Source: Streptomyces longwoodensis (GTDB lineage: Bacteria; Actinomycetota; Actinomycetes; Streptomycetales; Streptomycetaceae). From it: a DNA stretch of 64,000 nucleotides. The notes below the pieces were generated by a model. The model worked only from the letters and a program-made list of their open reading frames with translations, had not been told where the DNA came from and did not search any database. Shown in pieces: positions 55,453-63,614 of the stretch. The translations under genes were made by a program, and so were the position numbers. The DNA is taken from positions 229,018 through 293,017 of the forward strand of contig NZ_KQ948554.1 of assembly GCF_001514125.1 (NCBI RefSeq), read 5' to 3'. Position 1 is the stretch's first letter; each line of letters opens with the position of its first letter.

Positions 55453-55728
55453 ATGAAGGGTGACCGAGTGGAAATCGTCGTGGACGCCGGGGACACGACG
55501 CGCACGTACGAGGTGGTGGCCAGCAGGGCGGGCCGCCGGGTGGAGACGGCGGTGCGCAGGGGGGTGGTCGAAGTGAGCGAAGTCACCCGTACCGGGGTGG
55601 TCGTCCGGACGGCCCGGTTCATGGCGAACCGGGTCCTGGCCCTGGTCGAACAGCCGGTCCCGCGCGAGGACGGTTCGGAGATATCGGGCCGGACCGGGCA
55701 GCCCCTCCGGGAAGACCCCGAGACGTAG
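55453..55728 (+). CDS. Conserved hypothetical protein (91 aa)
   Basis: Small beta-rich protein: RVEIVVDAGDTTRTYEVVAS, RRVETAVRRGVVEVSEVTRT, VVRTARFMANRVLALVEQPV. No membrane segment. An AAGGGGGA ribosome site lies upstream. Family and function unknown; it is transcribed away from the kinase gene. Confidence 0.7.
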   Translation: MKGDRVEIVVDAGDTTRTYEVVASRAGRRVETAVRRGVVEVSEVTRTGVVVRTARFMANRVLALVEQPVPREDGSEISGRTGQPLREDPET

Positions 55729-55925
55729 GACCTGGTCTCCACCCAGGGGAGTACACCGCCGGGGGTGGCTCATCCTCCGGGAGGCCCGGCAATCGGTACG
55801 AGGGCATGACGTCCGCCGGGTGCCGCACGCCTAGATTTGAGGTCAAGCGGCGGGTGCAGCACTCGTCCCCCGAGGTCAGACACCCGCCGCTGCCGACGAC
55901 AACCGACACGGTCAGGAGAGGGACC

Positions 55926-56132
55926 ATGGCCCAGACGGCACCGCGGACGCTGATCCGCGACCCGGGACGCACGGCGCACGCCGGCGTGCGCCCCCGCCGC
56001 CAGGGCCGTCGCCACCCGCTGGTGGCGACCCTGATGGCCCTTCCCCTAGCGGCCCTGCTCCTGCTCGTCTTCGACGGCTGGGAGACGGTGGCCACACAGG
56101 CGTCGTCCGTGGGCGTGATGCTGGGGCGCTGA
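55926..56132 (+). CDS. Small single-pass membrane protein (68 aa)
   Basis: Basic N-terminus (RPRRQGRRH) followed by one hydrophobic helix (LVATLMALPLAALLLLVF) and a short external tail (DGWETVATQASSVGVMLGR). Positive-inside rule places the N-terminus in the cytoplasm. GGAGAGGG precedes the ATG. Function unknown. Confidence 0.68.
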   Translation: MAQTAPRTLIRDPGRTAHAGVRPRRQGRRHPLVATLMALPLAALLLLVFDGWETVATQASSVGVMLGR

Positions 56133-56218
56133 GCGGCGACCCCAGGCCCGGAAGAGCGGTCCGGGCGGGGACATCCACCCATGAAACCCCGTGGGGACGG
56201 GGGTGCGGCGGACGGCAA

Positions 56219-56252
56219 AATGCCGGCGCAGCTGGGGAGCTGCGCCGGCATT
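56219..56252. terminator. Strong hairpin, probable terminator
   Basis: AATGCCGGCGCAGCT, loop GGGG, AGCTGCGCCGGCATT: a perfect 15-bp stem flanked by AAAA before and a GCTCTTCC stretch after. It lies 86 bp after the 68-aa gene and can act in either direction. Confidence 0.75.
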
Positions 56253-56395
56253 GCTCTTCCCCGGGGCGGCCGCACGGGTCCCTCTTCCCGGGGCGACCGC
56301 CCAGGCCCCGCACCCTTCGCGCACGAGACGTCCCGGCCGTTCCGAGCCCCAGTCACCGCCGCCGTCGACCCGCGCCACGTCGTACGCTCGCCCCC

Positions 56396-57328
56396 ATGTC
56401 GCCGCACCCGAGCCTCGCCGCACGCGTACGGCAGGCCGTCCACCCCGGCCGGGACCTGCCGGGCTGCGCCTGCGAGACGGTCGTGCTCGCCGACCGCCCC
56501 GACGCCACCGTCGTCCGGCACGGCTCCCTCGTCGGCAAGGCGCACGCCCCCGGCACCGACCCCGAGGCCCTGGCCGCCCGACTCCGCGTGGCGGCGCGCC
56601 TGCCCGGCGTCCTCCTGCCCCCGGTCGCCACGGCACCGGAGGGGCAGCCCCGCCCCCACACGCTCTGGCCCTACGGCACCCCCGTGGACCCCGGCGACCC
56701 GGACGCCGCGCCCTGGGAGGCGGCAGGCACCCTGCTCGCCCGGCTCCACCGCACCCCCGCCCCGCCCGGCCTGCCCCCGATGCGCGGCCCGGCCAAGGCC
56801 GCCGACGCGGTGCACCGGCTCCGCCGGACCGTGGGCCCCGGCCACCCGGCCACCGCTCCGATCCTCGCCGCCTGGTCCACGCTCGCCCCCTGGGCCCGCG
56901 CCGAGGCCCCCCTGCCCGCCTCCGCCCTGTGCCACGGCGACCTCCACCTCGGCCAGCTGGTCCGCCACCCCGCCCCCGACGGCCCGTGGCACCTCATCGA
57001 CGTCGACGACCTCGGCACCGGCGTCCCCGCGTGGGACCTCGCCCGCCCGGCCGCCTGGTACGCCTGCGGCCTGCTCCCGCCCGACGAGTGGGCGCGGTTC
57101 CTCGGCGCCTACCGCTCCGCCGGCGGCCCTGCCGTCCCCGCGGACGGCGATCCCTGGCCCGCGTTGGACGTCCCGGCCCGCGCCCTGACCGTGCAGACCG
57201 CCGCCAGCTCCGTCGCCAAGGCCGCCGCCGAGGACCGCTCGCTGGACGAGGTCGAACAGGCCCTGGTGGACGCCTGCGCCCGGATGGGCCGGCTCCCCGG
57301 GGCACAGGCACCGAATCCGCCGACGTAG
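56396..57328 (+). CDS. Aminoglycoside-phosphotransferase-fold kinase
   Basis: 310 aa. The APH catalytic loop is SALCHGDLHLGQLVR and the metal site LIDVDDLGTGVPAWDLARP. The N-terminal lobe is short and cysteine-containing (GCACETVVLADRPDATVVRH). Such proteins phosphorylate small hydroxyl compounds; the substrate is unknown and antibiotic resistance is not implied. A -10-like TACGCT (56383-56388) ends 7 bp before the ATG, suggesting leaderless transcription. Confidence 0.88.
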   Translation: MSPHPSLAARVRQAVHPGRDLPGCACETVVLADRPDATVVRHGSLVGKAHAPGTDPEALAARLRVAARLPGVLLPPVATAPEGQPRPHTLWPYGTPVDPGDPDAAPWEAAGTLLARLHRTPAPPGLPPMRGPAKAADAVHRLRRTVGPGHPATAPILAAWSTLAPWARAEAPLPASALCHGDLHLGQLVRHPAPDGPWHLIDVDDLGTGVPAWDLARPAAWYACGLLPPDEWARFLGAYRSAGGPAVPADGDPWPALDVPARALTVQTAASSVAKAAAEDRSLDEVEQALVDACARMGRLPGAQAPNPPT

Positions 57329-57408
57329 GGTGCAACCGACCGCGGCCGGGCAGAGTCTGTCCTGGCGGAACGCGAAGCAGGACCGACCGGCGAGGAGTTG
57401 AGCCGACC

Positions 57409-57702
57409 ATGCAGTGTCCGAAGTGCCATGCGGCGATGCACACGTACAACCGCAACGGTGTCCAGATCGAGCAGTGCAGCAACTGCCGGGGAATCTTCCT
57501 GGACTACGGCGAGCTGGAGGCGCTGACCCGCCTGGAGTCCCAGTGGTCGCCGGCCGCGCCGCCGGCCCCGCCCGCCCCGCAGGCGTACCCGGCCCCGCCC
57601 GCCCCCGCCTGGGGCGCCCCGCAGCACGGCGGTCACCACGGAGGGCACTACGGCGGCCACCACCGCCACAAGAGCTTCGGCCACATGCTGTTCTCCAGCT
57701 GA
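57409..57702 (+). CDS. TFIIB-type zinc-ribbon protein with His-rich tail
   Basis: 97 aa. Two CxxC pairs (QCPKCHAAMHTYNRNG, QIEQCSNCRGIFLDYGEL) make a zf-TFIIB zinc ribbon at residues 1-50. A Pro/Ala linker and a His/Gly-rich tail (QHGGHHGGHYGGHHRHK) could bind further metal. GAGGAG precedes the ATG. Confidence 0.85.
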   Translation: MQCPKCHAAMHTYNRNGVQIEQCSNCRGIFLDYGELEALTRLESQWSPAAPPAPPAPQAYPAPPAPAWGAPQHGGHHGGHYGGHHRHKSFGHMLFSS

Positions 57703-57717
57703 GCCGGACCACGACGA

Positions 57718-57743
57718 AGCCCCCGGTCGCGGGACCGGGGGCT
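57718..57743. terminator. Bidirectional terminator before the tRNA cluster
   Basis: AGCCCCCGGTC, loop GCGG, GACCGGGGGCT: a perfect 11-bp stem between the zinc-ribbon gene and the convergent tRNA transcript. Confidence 0.8.
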
Positions 57744-57753
57744 GTTCGCTGTG

Positions 57754-57825
57754 TGGACGATACTGGGATTGAACCAGTGACCTCTTCCGTGTCAGGGAAG
57801 CGCTCTCCCGCTGAGCTAATCGTCC
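57754..57825 (-). tRNA. tRNA-Val (GAC), copy 3 in transcript order
   Basis: 72-nt cloverleaf without encoded CCA. Acceptor GGACGAT/ATCGTCC with discriminator A, anticodon stem CTTCC/GGAAG around loop CTGACAC (anticodon GAC), T-loop TTCAATC. Identical to the copy at 57955-58026. Confidence 0.97.
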
Positions 57826-57859
57826 TCGGGACCTCGACCCGCGGGCCAAGGGCACTGCG

Positions 57860-57931
57860 TGCGCGATACTGGGATTGAACCAGTGACCTCTTCCGTGTCA
57901 GGGAAGCGCTCTCCCGCTGAGCTAATCGCGC
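57860..57931 (-). tRNA. tRNA-Val (GAC), copy 2
   Basis: Same 72-nt cloverleaf as its neighbours, but the acceptor stem reads GCGCGAT/ATCGCGC: base pairs 2:71 and 3:70 differ by compensated changes. Confidence 0.97.
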
Positions 57932-57954
57932 GGGTGGGAGCCGAACGGCTCCAG

Positions 57955-58026
57955 TGGACGATACTGGGATTGAACCAGTGACCTCTTCCGTGTCAGGGAA
58001 GCGCTCTCCCGCTGAGCTAATCGTCC
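57955..58026 (-). tRNA. tRNA-Val (GAC), copy 1
   Basis: 72 nt, anticodon GAC, acceptor GGACGAT/ATCGTCC, discriminator A; no encoded CCA. Confidence 0.97.
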
Positions 58027-58027
58027 T

Positions 58028-58101
58028 TGGAGGTGGAGACGGGATTTGAACCCGTGTAGACGGCTTTGCAGGCCGTTGCCTCGCCTCTCGGCCACTCCAC
58101 C
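58028..58101 (-). tRNA. tRNA-Cys (GCA)
   Basis: 71-nt body plus encoded CCA. Acceptor GGTGGAG/CTCCACC, discriminator T, anticodon stem-loop ACGGC-CTGCAAA-GCCGT (anticodon GCA). It is the only tRNA of the cluster with a genomic CCA. Confidence 0.97.
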
Positions 58102-58137
58102 AGGAGTGCAGGGGCCCGGGAGGCCCCTCTTCCTTCG

Positions 58138-58210
58138 AGCGGACGACGAGGCTCGAACTCGCGACCTCAACCTTGGCAAGGTTGCGCTCTACCAACTGAG
58201 CTACGTCCGC
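58138..58210 (-). tRNA. tRNA-Gly (GCC)
   Basis: 73 nt. Acceptor GCGGACG/CGTCCGC with discriminator T; anticodon stem CAACC/GGTTG around TTGCCAA (anticodon GCC). First tRNA of the transcript Gly-Cys-Val-Val-Val. Confidence 0.97.
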
Positions 58211-58251
58211 CTGTCGGTTCGGTCCGCTCACGCGTCCCGGCGACGTGTTGA

Positions 58252-58279
58252 ACTCTAGCGGATTCCCGGGCCAGTACAA
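58252..58279 (-). promoter_or_regulatory. Promoter of the tRNA cluster
   Basis: On the minus strand TTGTAC and TAGAGT are spaced 16 bp, about 40 bp before the tRNA-Gly gene. Confidence 0.6.
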
Positions 58280-58407
58280 AAACGCGTTTGCGCAGCGTGC
58301 TGCCCTGCGTTCCACCGCGGTCCAGCTCAGGGCCCCTGAGGGTCACGTCCGGGTCACCGCGCGGACACGCGGCCGGACCGCCGCGCACCCCTCATAGACT
58401 CGACACC

Positions 58408-59463
58408 GTGCTCGACCTGCCCGCCCTCGCCCGCTTCGGTGACCGCCTCGCCACCGGCCTCCTCGACGTCACCGACGACCCCGCCGCGCTGGACTCCGCC
58501 GGCTTCTGGGCCGTCAGCGCCGACTTCGAGGGCCGGCTGGTGTGCGCGCGCTTCGCCGACGTCCGCCACGCGCCCGTGCCCGCACCGGTGCCGGGCCGCT
58601 GGCGGGGCCCGGCGGCCGGCGACTGGACGTCCTCCCTCGACAGCGCCGCGTACCAGGAGGGCGTGCGGCGCATCCGCGCGCACATAGCGGCCGGCGAGGT
58701 CTACCAGGCCAACCTCTGCCGGGTGCTGTCCGCCCCCGTCGCCCCGGACACCGACGTCGACGCGCTCACCGCCCTGTTGGCCCGCGGCAACCCGGCGCCG
58801 TACGCGGGAACGATCCGGCTGCCCGGGCACGGCGTCGAGATCGCCACCGCCTCGCCCGAGCTGTTCCTGCGCCGGGACGGCCGCACCGTGCTGTCCGGTC
58901 CGATCAAGGGCACCGGCCGCACCGAGGCGGACCTGCTCGACAAGGACTACGCCGAGAACGTGATGATCGTCGACCTGGTCCGCAACGACATCGGCCGCGT
59001 CTGCGCCACCGGCAGCGTCACCGTGCCCGACCTGTGCGCCGTGGAGAAGCACCCCGGCCTCGTCCACCTCGTCTCCACCGTCCGCGGCGAGCTGCGCGAG
59101 GACGCCGGCTGGCCCGAGCTGCTCGCCGCGGCCTTCCCGCCCGGCTCGGTCACCGGAGCGCCCAAGTCCAGCGCCCTGCGGATCATCGACGCCCTGGAGA
59201 CGGCACCGCGCGGACCGTACTGCGGCGGCATCGGCTGGGTGGACGCCGACCGGGGGACCGGCGAGCTGGCCGTCGGCATCCGCACCTTCTGGATCGACCG
59301 GCCCGCGCCGGACGTCGCGGTGCTGCGCTTCGGCACCGGCGCCGGCATCACCTGGGGGTCCGACCCCGAGGGGGAGTGGCGGGAGACCGAACTGAAGGCG
59401 TCCAGGCTCCTCGCGGTAGCGTCGGGAGCGTACGAGGTGAGTGGAGAGGGACTGCACACGTGA
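58408..59463 (+). CDS. pabB: Aminodeoxychorismate synthase component I-like chorismate-binding enzyme
   Basis: 351 aa, the catalytic chorismate_bind domain almost alone, without the usual N-terminal TrpE-type half. Motifs: YQEGVRRIRAHIAAGEVYQA, LSGPIKGTGRTEADLLDKDY, VDLVRNDIGRVC, PGSVTGAPKSSALRIID. With the next gene it should make 4-aminobenzoate for folate. GTG 58408 is 8 bp after a -10-like TAGACT, so the transcript is probably leaderless. The amidotransferase PabA is not in the window. It overlaps pabC by GTGA. Confidence 0.87.
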   Translation: MLDLPALARFGDRLATGLLDVTDDPAALDSAGFWAVSADFEGRLVCARFADVRHAPVPAPVPGRWRGPAAGDWTSSLDSAAYQEGVRRIRAHIAAGEVYQANLCRVLSAPVAPDTDVDALTALLARGNPAPYAGTIRLPGHGVEIATASPELFLRRDGRTVLSGPIKGTGRTEADLLDKDYAENVMIVDLVRNDIGRVCATGSVTVPDLCAVEKHPGLVHLVSTVRGELREDAGWPELLAAAFPPGSVTGAPKSSALRIIDALETAPRGPYCGGIGWVDADRGTGELAVGIRTFWIDRPAPDVAVLRFGTGAGITWGSDPEGEWRETELKASRLLAVASGAYEVSGEGLHT

Positions 59464-60281
59464 AGATCTGGCTGGACGGCGGGCTCCAGGACAGCGACTC
59501 CGCCCGCGTCTCCGTCTTCGACCACGGCCTGACCGTGGGCGACGGCGTCTTCGAGACGGTCAAGGCACAGGGGGGCAGGCCGTTCGCCCTCACCCGGCAC
59601 CTGGACCGGCTCACCCGCTCCGCGCGGGGCCTGGGCCTGCCCGACCCGGACCTCGACGAGGTCCGCCGCGCCTGCGCCGCCGTCCTGGAGGCCGACCCGG
59701 TGCCGCTGGGCCGGCTGCGCATCACCTACACCGGCGGGTACGGCCCCCTCGGCTCCGACCGGGGCGAGCACGGCCCGACCCTGGTGGTCGCGCTCGGCGC
59801 GACCACCCGCCGCGCCGACACCACGGCCGTGGTCACCGTCCCCTGGACGCGCAACGAACGGGGCGCGGTGACGGGCCTGAAGACCACCTCGTACGCCGAG
59901 AACGTGGTCGCGCTCGCCCGCGCGCACGAGCACGGCGCCACCGAGGCACTGTTCGGCAACACCGTCGGACAGCTCTGCGAGGGCACCGGCTCCAACGTCT
60001 TCGTCGTCCTCGACGGGGAGATCCACACCCCGCCGCTGCACTCCGGCTGCCTGGCGGGCATCACGCGCGCGCTGGCCGTCGAGTGGACCGGCGCCCACGA
60101 GACCGACCTGCCGCTGGACGTCCTGGACCGCGCCGAGGAGGTCTTCCTGACCTCCACCCTGCGCGACGTGCAGGCCGTGCACCGCGTCGACGACCGCGAA
60201 CTGCCCGGCGCGCCCGGCCCGGTGACGGCCAAGGCGATGCGCGTCTTCGAGGAGCGCGCGGGCGACGACCTCGACCCCTGA
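59460..60281 (+). CDS. pabC: Aminodeoxychorismate lyase (class IV PLP enzyme)
   Basis: 273 aa. Branched-chain/D-amino-acid aminotransferase fold with FDHGLTVGDGVFETVKAQGG, PLP lysine in GLKTTSYAENVVALARA, and GQLCEGTGSNVFVVLDGEIH. Next to pabB its likely reaction is release of pyruvate from aminodeoxychorismate. Starts by GTGA overlap with pabB; GGAGAGGG is upstream. Confidence 0.87.
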   Translation: MKIWLDGGLQDSDSARVSVFDHGLTVGDGVFETVKAQGGRPFALTRHLDRLTRSARGLGLPDPDLDEVRRACAAVLEADPVPLGRLRITYTGGYGPLGSDRGEHGPTLVVALGATTRRADTTAVVTVPWTRNERGAVTGLKTTSYAENVVALARAHEHGATEALFGNTVGQLCEGTGSNVFVVLDGEIHTPPLHSGCLAGITRALAVEWTGAHETDLPLDVLDRAEEVFLTSTLRDVQAVHRVDDRELPGAPGPVTAKAMRVFEERAGDDLDP

Positions 60282-60334
60282 TCTCCCGGATATGCAGCTG
60301 ACCGGTGGGGCGTGCGCGGGGTAGAAATCAGCTG

Positions 60335-61159
60335 ATGACCACGACCCTGCGGCCCACCGAGCCGCTCCAGCGAGCCGCCGACGGGGCGGTGTCACGCCAC
60401 TTCCAGGTGTGCGTGAACAGCCGTCCGGTCGGCGAGATACGCCTGTCCACCCACCCGGACTTCGGTCCGGGCATCGGCCGCATCGACGAGCTGCGCATCG
60501 ACGAGCCCGACCGCCGGCGCGGCCGGGGCACGGTCGCCGCCCTCGCCGCCGAGGAGGTGGCACGCGGCTGGGGCTGCCGGATGCTGGAGGTGCGCATCCC
60601 CGTGACGGCACCGGTCGCCCTGCGGCTGGCGACGACGCTCGGCTACGTCCACCGCAACCGCGGCATGGAGAAGCCCCTCGGCACGGTGGCCCCCGAACTG
60701 CCCGCCGGCAGCCGCGGCCGGCCGCTCACCGACGCCGAGTACGGACCCTGGCGCGAGCACGGCCTGCACGCCTACGCGCAGAGCTGGATCAGCCGCGGGG
60801 TGCCCGAGCAGGAGGCGAGGATCAAGGCGGAGGGGGACGACCGGCGCCTGCTGCCGCACGGGACCGCCACCGAGAACACGCTGATCAGCGTCCTCGAACA
60901 CGAGGGCACCCGGGTCGGCACCCTCTGGCTGCACGTCGAGGGGGACCGGGCCTTCGTGTACGACGTGGAGGCGGACCCCGCCTTCCGCGGCCGGGGCCAC
61001 GGCCGCGGCCTGATGCTGCTCGCCGAGGCCCAGTCGATCGCCGCCGGCGCACGCGTCATCGGGCTCAACGTGTTCGCGGGCAACACCCCGGCCGAGCGGC
61101 TGTACGAGTCGCTCGGCTACGAACCGGTGGGCTACTCGATGGCCAAGTCCCTGCTCTGA
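60335..61159 (+). CDS. Protein with two GNAT acetyltransferase domains
   Basis: 274 aa. The first domain (about 15-120) shows IDEPDRRRGRGTVAALAAEE; the second (about 140-274) VEADPAFRGRGHGRGLMLLA and NTPAERLYESLGYEPVGYSM. Tandem GNAT proteins include mycothiol synthase-like enzymes, but nothing here fixes the substrate. A CAGCTGA (60295-60301) / TCAGCTG (60328-60334) inverted repeat lies at the promoter, centres 33 bp apart; a -10-like TAGAAA suggests a leaderless start. Confidence 0.86.
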   Translation: MTTTLRPTEPLQRAADGAVSRHFQVCVNSRPVGEIRLSTHPDFGPGIGRIDELRIDEPDRRRGRGTVAALAAEEVARGWGCRMLEVRIPVTAPVALRLATTLGYVHRNRGMEKPLGTVAPELPAGSRGRPLTDAEYGPWREHGLHAYAQSWISRGVPEQEARIKAEGDDRRLLPHGTATENTLISVLEHEGTRVGTLWLHVEGDRAFVYDVEADPAFRGRGHGRGLMLLAEAQSIAAGARVIGLNVFAGNTPAERLYESLGYEPVGYSMAKSLL

Positions 61160-61166
61160 CGCCCGC

Positions 61167-61718
61167 TCAGGAGGCTTTGGCCAGCAGCCGGTCGGCGATC
61201 TCCTCGACGCGCTCGCGCAGCCCTTCCTGGCTCGTGCCGCCGTCGAGGCGTTCGCCACCGATGACGTAGGTCGGGGTGCCGGTCACGCCGATCGCCTTGC
61301 CCTCGGCCTGGTCGGCGTCCACGATCAGGATGTGCCGGCCGTCGATCAGGGCGGTGTCGAACTCGTCCGCGTCCAGCCCGAGGTCCCCGGCGACCTGGAC
61401 CAGGAAGGGTTCTCCCGTACGGTCCAGCTCCTCCACCCGCTCCAGGACGGCCTCGACGTAGGCCCAGCCCCTGCCCTGCTCCGCGGCCTCCTCGGCGGCC
61501 TGCGCGGCGGCGAAGGCGTGCCGGTGCTTGTCCAGCGGGAAGTGCCGCAGCCGCAGCTCCAGCCGGTCGCCGTAGCGCTCGCGCAGGGCCCGCAGGTCGG
61601 CGAGGGCGCCCCGGCAGTCCGGGCACTGCAGCTCGCACCAGACGTCGAGCACGACGGCGGGGGTGGAAGGGGTGGAAGGGGTGGCAGGGGTGGTGGCGTC
61701 GGAGGAGGTGTCGCTCAT
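61167..61718 (-). CDS. DsbA-family thioredoxin-fold protein
   Basis: 183 aa, no signal peptide. VLDVWCELQCPDCRGALADL carries the CPDC redox motif; LRLRHFPLDKHRHAFAAAQA and VTGTPTYVIGGERLDG (cis-Pro loop) complete the DsbA/FrnE-like fold. Probably a cytoplasmic dithiol oxidoreductase. ATG 61718 follows a region without coding features. Confidence 0.9.
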   Translation of the reverse strand: MSDTSSDATTPATPSTPSTPAVVLDVWCELQCPDCRGALADLRALRERYGDRLELRLRHFPLDKHRHAFAAAQAAEEAAEQGRGWAYVEAVLERVEELDRTGEPFLVQVAGDLGLDADEFDTALIDGRHILIVDADQAEGKAIGVTGTPTYVIGGERLDGGTSQEGLRERVEEIADRLLAKAS

Positions 61719-61915
61719 GCGGCCAGTCTTCCAGCCCGGGGCGCCGCGCCCCAATCCGCGGCGGCCCCGCCGGGGGCGGCACCTGGGGAGGAGGCGACCC
61801 GGAGATGTCCCTGATGTCCGCTCGGAGCGTGGCCCCGGGGCCGTCCGCAGGTGCACGATGGAGGGGCAGGGGCCGGTTCGGTCCCCTGCAGCGACCGTGC
61901 CCCCTGGAGGACCGG

Positions 61916-62362
61916 ATGATTGCCGAGACCGTGTGTTCCGCCGTCGCCGCGGCCGGCCTGGGCATCGCCGCGGTCACGGCCTACCGCCGGCGTTTCCTCG
62001 CCGCGACCCGCATCGCGGCCTACGCGCTCGTCCCGCTCGGCCTGGTCCTGACCGGTGTCGTCGAGTGGCTCGCGGACACCGCCTTCAGCCCGACGGCCTG
62101 GGCCGGCTTCGCGCTGCTCGGTGTCGCCTGGGGCCTGTTCGCCCTCACCCGTGCCGTGGAGCGCCGCCGGGGCGGCACCCGCAAGGAGCGCAGGGCGGCG
62201 GCCAGGTCCGCGCGGCAGGAGGCGGTGGCCCCCGACGCCTCGGCGCCCTCGATCGGCACCGCCGCACCCCGTCCGGCCGCCCGCCCCGCGGCGGCGCCGC
62301 GCGCGACCTCCTCCGACGACTTCAGCGACATCGAGGCCATCCTCAAGAAGCACGGCATATGA
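61916..62362 (+). CDS. Membrane protein with cytoplasmic tail (148 aa)
   Basis: Three hydrophobic stretches (VCSAVAAAGLGIAAVTAY, IAAYALVPLGLVLTGVVEWL, WAGFALLGVAWGLFALT) followed by a basic, Ala/Pro-rich tail ending DFSDIEAILKKHGI, a short acidic-amphipathic motif that could bind a partner. TGGAGG lies upstream. Function unknown. Confidence 0.75.
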   Translation: MIAETVCSAVAAAGLGIAAVTAYRRRFLAATRIAAYALVPLGLVLTGVVEWLADTAFSPTAWAGFALLGVAWGLFALTRAVERRRGGTRKERRAAARSARQEAVAPDASAPSIGTAAPRPAARPAAAPRATSSDDFSDIEAILKKHGI

Positions 62363-62539
62363 CCGCCGTGCGCGTCTGTGCCCCCGGCCGTCGGGTCCGC
62401 TGAAACGACACAGTCGGAACCGCAGGTGAACGGAACTGATCACTCCGCGGACGGGAGATCGAGGAAAGGTGCGCCCACCCGCTCATTCCGGGCGTGGTGA
62501 TCGCGAAGAGGGTGCCCGCTGCGCCATCATCGCCGCGAG

Positions 62540-62704
62540 ATGCTGGACACGACACAGAGCGAGGCACAGACCGACCCCACGCCGCCGGAGCACGAGCCGC
62601 GTGGATGCCTCTTCGCCCTTTCCCAGCCACCGCTGATGATCTTCCTGGCGGTGATCGGGTGTCTGCTGCTCATGGCTGCGCTGCACGACCTGCTGCTGCT
62701 GTGA
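62540..62704 (+). CDS. Small membrane protein (54 aa)
   Basis: A hydrophilic acidic N-terminus (LDTTQSEAQTDPTPPEHEPR) followed by one helix (MIFLAVIGCLLLMAALHDLL). The frame is preceded by an in-frame stop at 62498-62500, so ATG 62540 is its first start. The ribosome site is poor; support comes from the amphipathic-then-hydrophobic design and codon use. Function unknown. Confidence 0.55.
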   Translation: MLDTTQSEAQTDPTPPEHEPRGCLFALSQPPLMIFLAVIGCLLLMAALHDLLLL

Positions 62705-62815
62705 GCCGTACCCGCGGTCCCCGGCGCCACCCGCCGGGGCCGCGTCGGCATCGACCCACGACACGACGTCCGGCGCGCACGGAGCGCGACGCCCCCGCGT
62801 TCCCGGCCGCCTCGT

Positions 62816-63376
62816 TCAGCCGGCCGCTTCCTTGCGGCGGGCGCGGTACGCGGCCACGTGCAGGCGGTTGCCGCAGGTCCGGCTGTCGCAGTACCGGCGC
62901 GACCGGTTGCGGGAGAGGTCCACGAAGGCCCGCCGGCAGTCCGGGGCCTCGCAGCGCCGCAGCCGCTCCTGCTCGCCGGCGACCACGAAGAACGCCAGCG
63001 CCATCCCGCAGTCGGCGGCCAGGTGGTCGGCGATGGAGGCACCCGGCGCGAAGTAGTGGATGTGCCAGTCGTAGCCGTCGTGGTCGGTGAGCCGCGGCGT
63101 GGTGCCGGCGGCGGCCACCAGCTCGTTGATCAGCCCGGCCGCGGTCCGGGGGTCGGTGGCCGCGAAGATCCCGGCGAACCGGCCGCGGACCTTGCGCACC
63201 GCCGACAGGTCGAACTCGGACAGCACCCCGACGTCACTGATGTCGTGGCCGCGCACGAACTCCTCGAGGGAGGCGACGTCCGACAGCCCGTCCGGGGTGG
63301 TGTCGTCCTCCGGGGCGGTGTTCACCAGATCCACCACGGCATCGAGCGCACACCGGGTGTCGTGGGTGATCAGCAC
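62816..63376 (-). CDS. CGNR zinc-finger (ABATE domain) regulator
   Basis: 186 aa. An N-terminal stress-sensing ABATE region (VVDLVNTAPEDDTTPDGLSD, GHDISDVGVLSEFDLSAVRK) and a C-terminal CGNR zinc finger with RRCEAPDCRRAFVDLSRNRS and YCDSRTCGNRLHVAAYRARR. Such proteins are thought to bind DNA. GTG 63376 has GGGAGCG upstream. A 238-bp gap without a visible gene separates it from ssgB. Confidence 0.92.
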   Translation of the reverse strand: MLITHDTRCALDAVVDLVNTAPEDDTTPDGLSDVASLEEFVRGHDISDVGVLSEFDLSAVRKVRGRFAGIFAATDPRTAAGLINELVAAAGTTPRLTDHDGYDWHIHYFAPGASIADHLAADCGMALAFFVVAGEQERLRRCEAPDCRRAFVDLSRNRSRRYCDSRTCGNRLHVAAYRARRKEAAG

Positions 63377-63614
63377 GTTTCGCTCCCTGGCCTGGGGACG
63401 GGCGGGCGCCCGCCGATGCTGGCCGATGGTAGCCGCACCTGGCCGCCCGGCGGAGGGTCCGTCCCCGCCGGTTTCCCGCGGGCACGCGCAGGCGCCGCTC
63501 CCCGGATCCCTGTGAATCTCCGGGGGACGGCGTCGGCGCGTGCCCTATGCGGTTGTCCTGGCCCGAGCCGTCTCCCCGAGTGGACGGCGCCGGGCGGCTC
63601 GTAGGGGCCCCGCC

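Noticed and set aside
56396..57328. Aminoglycoside resistance gene
   Set aside because: The catalytic motifs show only the general APH fold; the rest does not match any resistance enzyme I recognise.
57754..58210. tRNA cluster as an integration site for a mobile element
   Set aside because: No integrase, no truncated tRNA copy and no flanking direct repeat were seen; the neighbours are housekeeping genes.
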